Under the pieces are notes generated by a model that was given only the letters and a program-made list of their open reading frames with translations, ran no database searches and was not told the origin of the DNA. Below, in pieces: positions 1 through 8,332 of a stretch of DNA of 27,827 nucleotides; position 1 is the stretch's first letter, and the number at the start of each line of letters is the position of its first letter. A program made the translations under genes and the position numbers. Origin of the DNA: Neolecta irregularis DAH-3 (taxonomy: Eukaryota > Ascomycota > Neolectomycetes > Neolectales > Neolectaceae); NCBI GenBank assembly GCA_001929475.1, contig LXFE01000714.1:1-27827 (forward strand), given 5' to 3'.

Positions 1-120
1 GCGGGCGGAACGGGCGGAAGAGCGAGACGGGCGCGAGGCGGGCGAGACGGGAGAGGCGGGAGGGAGAGGCCGGACGGGAGAGGTAGGCGAGATGGGCAGG
101 CAGGCGGGGTGTGAGAGATG
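1..120. repeat. GC-rich, purine-rich low-complexity block
   Basis: Irregular repetition of short G-rich words such as GGCGGGCG, GAGACGGG and GGGAGAGGC, running off the left edge. It is far more GC-rich than the AT-leaning DNA that follows. There is no convincing coding frame. A compositionally similar block lies at 12120-12460, and both have a telomere-like CCCTAA motif in their neighbourhood. Confidence 0.7.
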
Positions 121-243
121 GAGTCCACAAGACTGATAGAGATAGGTAACTTGAAGATGGCTGAAGTCATGAACTCTTGAGGATTACAACATTCAAAAGG
201 AATCAATTCTACACCTTGTTCGTTATGTAATTGCTACGTGACA

Positions 244-260
244 TAACCCTAACCCTAACC
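244..260. repeat. Interstitial telomere-like motif (CCCTAA, about 2.8 units)
   Basis: The + strand reads TAACCCTAACCCTAACC, which is the C-rich strand of the TTAGGG repeat used by most fungi. It is short and lies internally, so it is not a chromosome end. It could be a trace of telomere addition at a repaired break, a telomere-binding-protein site, or chance. Confidence 0.6.
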
Positions 261-300
261 TGAAATCAACTGATGAACTTGCTCAGTTCCGCAGGACATG

Positions 301-424
301 CCTAGCCTAAGTATTGACAACTTGGCTAGGTATGAACCGCCTATCTTTATTATATACTATAATTTAATTGCCGCAATATGAATGAAAGCCTTCCTTCCGT
401 ATTGGCCGTGTGCCATAGGTATAC
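301..424. repeat. Structured dispersed repeat, copy 1
   Basis: Resembles 14332-14457. Shared blocks occur in the same order: CTAGCCTAAGT, GGCTAGGTAT, CCGCAATATGA, CCGTATTGG and GTGTRCC. The blocks pair into three hairpins: 301-311 with 321-330; 374-380 (CAATATG) with 398-404 (CGTATTG, one G-T pair); and 408-414 (GTGTGCC) with 418-424 (GGTATAC, two G-T pairs). The DNA between blocks differs between copies. It could be a SINE/MITE-type element or a structured RNA. A 62-codon ORF at 382-570 arises inside it and is probably not a gene. Confidence 0.55.
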
Positions 425-545
425 GTTTACAGTTAGAGCAAAACCTAGTCTTATTTGTACTTCAGACGATCACTTATTGTAAGCATGCTTCTCGCTCCTT
501 TCAAGAGCCAAGAAGAGGCTACTACAATCGGCTCAAATCCTATCT

Positions 546-1538
546 ATGCTTTTATTTTCGGAGGCATTGAAAGCATTCGCTCGGATTGTAGGTAATAAAC
601 CTGTGAAGGAAACCCCAAACTGATATATTGAACCTACTGTTCTTGATTGGCAATATATTCAAGATCACCTAATACAATCTTGTCTTCTTGTTTCCGTTCC
701 ATTCATATCATGCATCGTCCTCTACGTGTCGCTGTTTTTTTTGACTACACCAAGAAACAGATTTTGTGAATATCTCGCAGTAGTTTCGATCATCGGCTTC
801 TTATTCTCGCCAATCCCTGAATTACCACTACTGTCGATTTTGATACGATTCGGGTATGCTGCGATGGCTATGAAGGCAGCAGATATTGTGCTCATTCGAC
901 CGCCCCCGAAAATGCGGGATAACGAGATGCGGACTTTGCATGACCGTTTTCGATATGCGAGTTGTCTATTGACACAATTGCGATACGAGAGTTTTGATAT
1001 TGCTGTTCATAAGAAACCCCGACATCCGACACCGTGGTATGAACTATTAGGTTTTTTGGCACTAGGACATCTACCGGGTCCATTCTTGGCATATCGCCGA
1101 ACCTTTCTCGTGGTTCCGTATATGGTGATTACAATGGAAGGACTGCGTTATTTGTTGTTTCCAACAAGTCCGCCCTTTTTCTCAAGTTTCTGGATGCAAA
1201 AGACGTATGCAGCGCACTGGAATACATCGTGGCACCAACTCTTCCGGTCGCCGTTGATGGTCATGGCCCATCAACCTCTCGCTCGATTCGGAAGACCAGT
1301 CTCATTGATGGGTGGGTTTTTGCTCAGTGGGGTTTTCCATGGATATGCGTTTTTCCCCCTTTATAGGTGGGCTGGGTTGTGGAAATTCCTCGTGTTCTTT
1401 GCAATACAGGCATTATATATCTGTTTGGAAACGGCGGTAATTTCCGTGTATATTACTCGATATTCGGCATGGATATTTGGTGTTTTATGTATGATGGCTC
1501 TCGCTGCCTCGTTTCAGAAGCTATACATTGTAGTGTAG
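546..1538 (+). CDS. Wax-synthase-like (MBOAT-related) membrane acyltransferase
   Basis: A polytopic membrane protein, likely an O-acyltransferase of the fungal wax-synthase-domain family acting at the ER or another endomembrane; its substrate cannot be read from sequence. The long exon 664-1538 holds many hydrophobic segments, a WHQLFR-type motif after a W-N-T-S stretch, and SGVFHGY, whose His matches the conserved family histidine. The frame is open from 624, but its first ATG is at 864, after two membrane segments. The best start I find is ATG 546 with exon 546-591 joined to 664-1538 over a 72-nt intron (GTAATA...TTCAAG). This gives an in-phase 306-aa protein. That intron is longer than all others here, so truncation by the upstream repeat remains possible. 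The family is likely, the 5' end uncertain. Confidence 0.65.
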
Positions 1539-1554
1539 TAAGTATATCAGAACA

Positions 1555-1602
1555 TTCAAGATTCAACACTTGAATTAACTGTTGACTACTTTGAATCTTG
1601 AA
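1555..1602. terminator. Hairpin in the 3' flank of the acyltransferase gene
   Basis: TTCAAGATTCAA (1555-1566) and TTGAATCTTGAA (1591-1602) are a perfect 12-bp inverted repeat with a 24-nt loop, starting 16 bp after the stop codon. It would probably fall in the 3' UTR and could influence 3'-end formation or RNA stability. Fungal polyadenylation does not need such a hairpin, so a role is only inferred. Confidence 0.35.
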
Positions 1603-2432
1603 GTATTTTTCTGATTAACCATAACTACATGTCAGTGATGAAGCCTGTGGTACGAAAATGATATAGTAATCTTTTGGAGGATATTTTAAAGGGGTCTCTT
1701 GTTTGGCTTTTCTTTGATCAAAGTCTAGGTTTCTATAACCGATGCGGCTATTTCTGTTCCCAAAAAGTAGACCTGTAGGTTGTAACGATATACTCGGAGA
1801 TTTACCGAGAATAAGTTACCAATCTAGTAAGACGGCGCAGATTAATATAAGGGCAATTAGAGAGAGTATATAAAGGCAAGCGAGGCATGCCTAACCCAAG
1901 CTCTAAGGTGTACTTAGCTTAGATTGGGAAATATAATCCCATCTTATTTGTACTCAGGGTCTTAATTGTAACGCGAGCCTCACATCTTGCAGTATAGATG
2001 TACGGAAAACTCTACAAAATTCAGACTCTAGACCAGTACCCGTCAATCAGTCTATTCGCAAGGCGCTTCATAATTCCCTCATCTACTTCTGAATAGTGTC
2101 ATTGTTGATATCGCAAAGTTATATAAATATAACTTGATACCACTAATGTGCAGATTTCTAATCATTGGGTATTCTAATATAATACTCGATTCTGAGAATA
2201 AACCCAAATATGATGATATTAAATCTCAAATGGTTGTTATACCATACAGGATGAAATGAACAGTATTATATTTTAATAATGATGTTTATTATTATAAATA
2301 TATTCTATTCTCATTTATCGTCACGGAGATGGATGAAATGGTGGTGACTTTCACCATCCAACATCATGACCAATTTAACCACACAACAAAAGGGACGTAC
2401 ATTGCACTCAAGGTTATAACTAACTTTTTCAG
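1603..2432. other. AT-rich spacer, no recognised gene
   Basis: Stops are frequent in all frames. It contains a TATATAAAG box-like string near 1868 and a perfect 20-bp palindrome, AAGTTATATAAATATAACTT, at 2116-2135. The right end must hold the promoter and the missing first exon of the Tvp38-family gene, because its visible reading frame starts directly after an acceptor at 2431-2432. Confidence 0.5.
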
Positions 2433-3237
2433 GTGGCGGGGTTGTTGCTGGCAGTGGTTGCTGGATGTACGGGACTCGTGCTTATGATTATATATCATCA
2501 GCAGATTGTATATTCGTTGCAACCTGCAGCGAAGAAATTACATGGGATTCGAGGGGGGTTTATTATTCCGTTTGTGCTGCTTATTATCGTTTCTTTTCCT
2601 CCGTTATTTGGTGGGTGTTAATTGTTTTGATTTGGTTGATATTTAGGACACGAGATTGTTGCCATACTGACTGGATTTGTGTATGGAATTGTTCCCGGAT
2701 TTGCGATTGTGGCTACGGGGACGCTATCTGCTGAGACGTGTTTGTTTCTTTCGTTCCGGCATTACTTTATATCGCGGGTTGAGCAGTTTAAGGCGCACCA
2801 TCGGGAGAACTATGGGGTTTTTGTGGAGGTCCTGACGCGCGGAGGGTGGATGATGATATTTCTTGTGCGGCTGAGCGCGCTGCCATCGCATTTTTCGACG
2901 CCGCTGTTTAGTTCCATTGAGAGCATTGGGTACTGGAAGTGGTTTTCTGCGGCGGCAGTGACGTGCCCCAAGGTATGAGCTGGCGGAGGGCACATGCTGA
3001 GGGCAGCTGATCATCCCAGTGTACATGGGGCATCTGCTGAACGCGAACCAGACCACGGCGGTGTCCAAGGTGGCGGTCGGGGTGACGATGGCGATCACAG
3101 TGGGGGTGATGGGGTACATCTACTACGAGTACCGGCAGCTGCGCGCGGAGATATGCGGCGAGGCGTACAAGCGGATGGCGGAAGGCGCCGATGCGGACTC
3201 TGAGTGCGAGCTGGTGCTGGCAGAGGACCCGCAGTAG
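2433..3237 (+). CDS. Tvp38/TMEM64-family membrane protein (SNARE-associated / VTT domain), 5' end unresolved
   Basis: A Golgi or endomembrane protein of the Tvp38/TMEM64 (DedA-like, VTT) family; its biochemical role is poorly known. Exons 2433-2610, 2647-2972 and 3007-3237 join in phase into 244 codons, over introns of 36 and 34 nt. Hallmarks are VSFPPLFGHE, GFVYGIVPGF, ATGTLSAE and LSALPSHFSTPLF, followed by LIIPVYMG. Four to five membrane segments and a basic/acidic C-terminal tail are visible. The N-terminus is missing. An acceptor with a textbook branch site (ATAACTAACTTTTTCAG) ends at 2432. Possible starts are ATG 2329 with either a 92-nt intron or a 20-nt intron (2413-2432), or an exon farther upstream. 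The stop codon lies inside the first unit of the downstream minisatellite. The second half is strikingly GC-rich. Confidence 0.8.
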
Positions 3238-3515
3238 TATACAGCTACAATACAGTGACGTGGGTAGTATACAAATACCATACAGGCACGTGGGCAGTAT
3301 ACTATTCGTATACTTAGAGACACTATACAGAACGTGGGTAGTATCCAGATACTATGCAGGAGGTGGGTAGTATGCAGATGCTATACGGAACGTGGGTAGT
3401 ATACAGAAACCACCCAGCACGTGGGTAGTATACTATACGTATGCTTGCAGATACCATACAGACACGTGGGTAGTATCGTACAGATACTATACAACGCTAT
3501 ACACCGACACCCACC
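3234..3515. repeat. Degenerate minisatellite carrying ACGTGGG / CACGTG motifs
   Basis: About eight units of 29-30 bp with the pattern TAGTATACAGATACTATACAG followed by a CACGTGGG-type end. Two units are longer (44-45 bp, near 3295-3338 and 3426-3470) because of an extra CTATTCGTATACTT-like piece. The first unit contains the TAG stop of the Tvp38-family gene; the array ends about 30 bp before the pyruvate carboxylase ATG. Most units carry an ACGTGGG core and three carry a full CACGTG (the site type bound by bHLH factors such as Cbf1/Pho4, or bZIP factors). It probably forms part of the carboxylase promoter. Confidence 0.8.
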
Positions 3516-3544
3516 CACTGTGGCACTGCGGACTAACGCGCATC

Positions 3545-6500
3545 ATGGGCAGCCACCGCAAGATCCTCGGTATCCGCTCTTGCTGCCCTGCTAACCGCAG
3601 TCGCCAACCGCGGAGAAATCCCCATCCGCGTATCTGCCGCCTGCGATACCCCGCGCTGACTGCAGATCTTCCGCGCAGCCCACGAGCTGGCCATGACCAC
3701 CGTCGCCGTCTACTCCTATGAAGACCGCCTCTCGATGCACAGACAGAGTTTGCTTCTTGCCGATGCCGCTGACCCCAGAGGCAGACGAGGCCTACCAGAT
3801 CGGCACCCGTGGCCAATACAGCATGCTCTGAAATAGCCTTTTTTCTAACGGCAGCCCCCGTCGCGGCGTACCTCGCCCAGGACGAGATCATCGCCATCGC
3901 AAAGCAGCACGGCGTCTCCATGATCCATCCAGGCTATGGCTTTCTCTCAGAGAATGCCCAGTTTGCCCAAAAGGTCCAGGATGCGGGAATCGCCTTTGTA
4001 GGCCCCTCCCCGCAGGTAATTGACTCCCTCGGAGACAAGACAAAGGCCCGAAAAATCGCAATCAGGTGCAACGTCCCCGTCGTTCCCGGCTCAGACGGCC
4101 CAATCACTCACATCGCCCAAGCAGCCGCATTTTGTGAATCGTACGGCTATCCAATCATCATGAAAGCTGCCTTTGGCGGCGGTGGCCGGGGCATGCGCGT
4201 CATCAGAGAGGGCGACGACCTCCAACACGCCTTCACTAGAGCCTCCTCCGAAGCCAAAAACGCCTTTGGCGACGGAACTGTCTTTATCGAACGCTTTCTA
4301 GATAAACCTAAACACATCGAAGTTCAAATCATCGCAGATGCCCTCGGAAATACAGTCCACCTTTATGAACGAGACTGCAGCGTCCAAAGAAGACACCAAA
4401 AAGTAGTAGAAATCGCCCCTGCCAAAGATCTCCCAAAGCACGTCCAACAAAACATTTTGAATGATGCTGTAAAATTGGCTAAAAGTGTTGGTTATCGTAT
4501 ATCTTTGTATGCTATTCATATTCACCCCTAGGCAACGCAGGAACAGCGGAATTCCTCGTCGACAACCAGGGAAACCACTACTTTATCGAAATAAACCCCC
4601 GCTTGTTCGTCTCTTTTCTTATCCTTCTAATAAAAGACAAGTCGAGCATACAATCACCGAAGAAATAACCGGCCTCGATATCGTTGCCGCGCAAATTAGA
4701 ATAGCGGCTGGCGCTACATTAGCCCAATTAGGGTTTACTCAAGACCGCATAAACATCCGCGGCTTTGCGATACAATGTCGCGTGACTACTGAAGACCCCT
4801 CTCAAAATTTTCAACCTGATACAGGAAAAATTGAAGTTTACCGTTCTTCTGGTGGAAATGGAGTCCGCTTGGACGGTGGAAACGGCTTTGCAGGAGCAAT
4901 CATTTCACCGCATTATGATTCCATGTTGGTCAAATGTACCGTTTCTGGTTCTTCATTTGATATCTGTCGACGAAAAATGATTAGAGCACTGGTTGAATTT
5001 CGAATCAGGGGAGTGAAGACTAATATCCCTTTTCTCCTCAGACTTTTAATTCACGACACTTTTGTCCAGGGAAAATGTTGGACGACCTTTATCGATGACA
5101 GTCCAGATTTATTCCGGCTTTTTACAAGTCAGAACCGTGCGCAGAAATTTTTGGCGTATATTGGTGACGTCATCGTTAACGGGAGTAGCGTCAAAGGACA
5201 AATTGTATCCCAATTTTATTACAAAGCTAAAATTAGGGCGAACCAAGTTTAAAATCGGAAATTGTGTTGCCATGTCTAGTCAATGATTCCGGGAATCCAA
5301 TCGATACAACATCACCCTGCCCGTACGGCTGGCGTAACATCCTGTTAGAATCTGGCCCACAAGCATTTTCAAATGCAGTCCGTGAATATAAAGGATGCTT
5401 GATAATGGATACAACATGGCGAGACGCCCATCAATCACTTTTAGCAACTCGAGTCCGAACAATAGATTTAGTAAACATTGCTCTATATACATCTCACGCC
5501 TACTCCAATGCATTCGCTTTAGAAATGTGGGGCGGAGCAACGTTTGATGTCGCTATGAGATTCTTGTACGAAGATCCCTGGGACCGACTTCGTAAACTGC
5601 GAAAATTAGTCCCGAACATACCGTTTCAAATGCTTCTTCGAGGAGCAAACGGTGTAGCGTATGCAAGTCTCGCCGATAACGCTATCGAGCATTTCGTGAT
5701 TCAGGCAAAGAAAAATGGAGTCGATGTATTTCGCGTATTCGACGCATTAAACGATATCGAGAATTTAAAAGTTGGCTGTGAAGCTGTTCGGCTCGCGGGT
5801 GGTGTGGTTCAAGCTACTATTTGCTACTCAGGCGACATGCTCAATCCACTTAAAAAATACAATTTGAAATATTATTTGGAATTAGTTGATCAAATCGTTG
5901 ATATGGGTACACATATATTAGGGATAAAGGATATGGCGGGAGTTTTAAAACCTCAGGCTGCGAATATTTTGATTGGTGCTATTCGCGAGAAATATCCCCG
6001 CTTGCCTATTCATGTTCATACACATGATTCAGCGGGGACAGGCGTATCTTCAATGATTGCTTGTGTTCTCGCTGGCGCAGATATCGTCGACGTCTGCTCA
6101 GACAGTACCATCTTTTTTTTCCAGTATTAATTATAGGCATTTCGGGTATGACTTCTCAACCTTCCATTGGAGCATTTTTGGCAGCTCTTGAAGGATCAGG
6201 ATTGGATACAGGCTTGAACCCTTCTTTGGTCCGTGAAATAGATACTTATTGGGCACAATTACGACTTTTGTATTCGTGCTTTGAAGCAGATTTAAAAGGC
6301 CCCGATCCAGAAGTTTATCTTCATGAAATCCCAGGTGGCCAATTAACTAATTTAAAGTTTCAAGCTACGCAATTGGGGTTGGGAACTCAATGGAAAGGTG
6401 TGTATTTATTACATCCTTTTTAACTTTAGAAACTAAAAAGGCATATGTTCAGGCAAATAAACTGCTTGGAGATATAGTCAAAGTCACGCCTACTTCTAAA

Positions 6501-7466
6501 GTGGTAGGCGATCTGGGTAATACGTTATAACCCCAAATTTATTTTTAAATATCTAGCGCAATTTATGGTTCAGAATAAATTGAGCTATGAAGATGTTCAG
6601 GTCAAGGCTGAGGAACTTGACTTTCCTGCTTCAGTGTTGGATTTCTTCCAAGGATTGATGGGTAGACCATATGGTGGATTCCCTGAACCACTTCGCACAA
6701 AGGTATATATTACAAAAGCTAAATCTTAATTTCTTTTTAGGTTCTCCGAGGTCGTCGTGAGAAACTCGATCAACGACCAGGAAAATCTCTTCCCCCGCTA
6801 AATCTTTCTCAAATTAAAAACGACCTCAAACAGAAATACGGGGAAAAGATTACTGAATGCGATGTCGCTAGTTGGATAATGTATCCCAAAGTATATCAAG
6901 AATACCGTTCCTTTGTCGATAAATTCGGTGATCTAAGCGTCCTTCCAACCCGCTACTTTCTTTCCAAACCAAACGTAGGAGAAGAATTCCATATCGAGAT
7001 AGAACAAGGAAAAACACTGATTATAAAATTACTTGCTGTTGGACCGGTTTCAGAAAGTACAGGCCAACGAGAAGTATTTTTTGAATTGAACGGTGAAATC
7101 CGCGCTGTTCCTATCGATGATAAAAAAGCTGGTACTTATATCTTGTGTTGCCTTGTTAATGTTTAGCGGTCGAGAGTGTTTCTAGGGTTAAAGCTGATCC
7201 GAACGATCACGGACATGTAGGCGCACCGATGAGTGGTGTCGTTGTTGAGATGAGGGTTCATGTAGGATCGAACGTTAAGAAAGGAGATCCTATTGCCGTT
7301 CTATCTGCCATGAAAATGGTACATTATTCTTTTATATGAAAAAACTTAATTTCTTTAGGAAATGGTGATTTCAGCACCGGTTGCAGGTCGAGTTGAAGAT
7401 ATTCAGGTTGGAGAAGGTGATTCAGTCAATGGTGGAGATCTTGTTGCTAGGATTGTAAAGGGATAG
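3545..7466 (+). CDS. PYC: Pyruvate carboxylase, 14 exons, 1157 aa
   Basis: Biotin enzyme that makes oxaloacetate from pyruvate, bicarbonate and ATP; cytosolic in fungi, and no targeting sequence is seen. Order: biotin carboxylase domain from [10 protein letters not shown] (residue 9) to about 450, with [10 protein letters not shown], the glycine loop FGGGGRGM and [12 protein letters not shown]; carboxyltransferase with [15 protein letters not shown] and [12 protein letters not shown]-terminal biotinyl domain with AMKM, Lys about 1121. Introns: 3570-3600, 3630-3665, 3748-3778, 3821-3854 (GC-AG), 4497-4531, 4605-4636, 5205-5236, 6105-6136, 6398-6429, 6517-6556, 6703-6740, 7132-7166, 7319-7358; all are 31-40 nt, and the last follows the AMKM codons. 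Coding length is exactly 1158 codons including stop. The N-terminus before VANRGE is only eight residues, shorter than usual. Codons up to about 4450 favour C/G in third position; later codons favour A/T. Confidence 0.96.
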
Positions 7467-8332
7467 AAGATATACTGGTATGTGATTTGTTTGTATCTTG
7501 ATAGATGTAGAAAAGAAACCTGTAGTTGAGCCTGGTGTGGTAATCTCGTTGAGGCGCGTGGTCGTTGAGACTCGTATAAACGAATATCGCTAATGGATAA
7601 TGAATGTTCGTCGCAAGCTTCAAAGAATAACGATCATGGACAATATCAACGATGAGTGTTTATTCAGTCACTATAATTCGATGCTATCTAAACATTTCCT
7701 TGACAGATCAGCAGATGGACTCTTCGAACTTGAGGACGGATTTTCTTTATGGAACTCGCCGGAATAATTCAGAATAATGCTATCGAATTTTCAAATGCCT
7801 TAATCATAATTCTAACGAATCCTTGTAGTCTTGTAATTTTTGCAGAAATATTTTGCCCGAAAATGCTCTTGCATCGTTAAACCTACCACGGGTAGGTTCA
7901 AGAGCATTCGTAACATAAGGTGTTAGCTAGGTAATCAGTTATATCCATAAAGGCAAATACTTTGCAAGTCGAAAAAGATTCCGGGACAACATAGGTCCTC
8001 ACTCGTTCCGGTAAGATAACATAGTCGCCTGTGGTTCATAAGAAACTAGGTTAAATAATTAATCAAACCGTGTTTTGTATGTCGTCCCATTGCACCTGAA
8101 CCGGTACCTGCAAAGGGTCATAAATAAGTTGGTAATTCTTAAAGGACCTTTATAATAATCCTTATTCCCATGCTTTGTCCGTGTCAAACGAAGCCGTAGA
8201 GCGCCTAGACATGCTGGCGTGGGGCGAATCATGATATATCGATGTCTGAAGAGAAATTATTTAGAGGTCACGTTGTAAGCGGTGACTCGAAAGATTCCCG
8301 TTTTCTCGACAGACTTCATAACCCTCTAACCT
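7467..8332. other. Spacer between PYC and eIF2 gamma
   Basis: No coding frame recognised. It contains the perfect two-part hairpin at 7862-7908. A stretch after it (about 7925-7965: GCTAGGTA, then GTTATATCC, then AAGGC) faintly resembles the second half of repeat copy 2. A TGACTC at 8283-8288, about 45 bp before the eIF2 gamma ATG, matches the half-site type bound by Gcn4-like bZIP factors, but a 6-mer like this can occur by chance. Confidence 0.45.
7862..7908. other. Strong two-part hairpin
   Basis: Outer arms AATGCTCTTG (7862-7871) and CAAGAGCATT (7899-7908) pair perfectly over 10 bp. Inner arms AACCTACC (7880-7887) and GGTAGGTT (7891-7898) pair perfectly over 8 bp with a 3-nt loop (ACG). 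An 8-nt bulge on the 5' side separates them. It lies about 400 bp after the PYC stop. It may be the fold of an unannotated RNA or a remnant of a palindromic element. Confidence 0.55.

Noticed and set aside
262-300. Hammerhead ribozyme core (CTGATGA present)
   Set aside because: The matching GAAA core and flanking stems are absent.
382-570. 62-codon ORF starting in repeat copy 1
   Set aside because: Lies inside the structured repeat; copy 2 does not keep the frame and no protein similarity is seen.
2724-3119. 131-codon minus ORF opposite the Tvp38-family gene
   Set aside because: Antisense shadow of well-conserved plus-strand exons.
3234-3515. CRISPR-like array
   Set aside because: Units are contiguous and degenerate, with no unique spacers, in a fungal genome; it is a minisatellite.
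3392-3721. ORF running through the minisatellite into the PYC start
   Set aside because: In frame with PYC exon 1 but has no ATG before 3545, and reading through the first PYC intron destroys the conserved protein.
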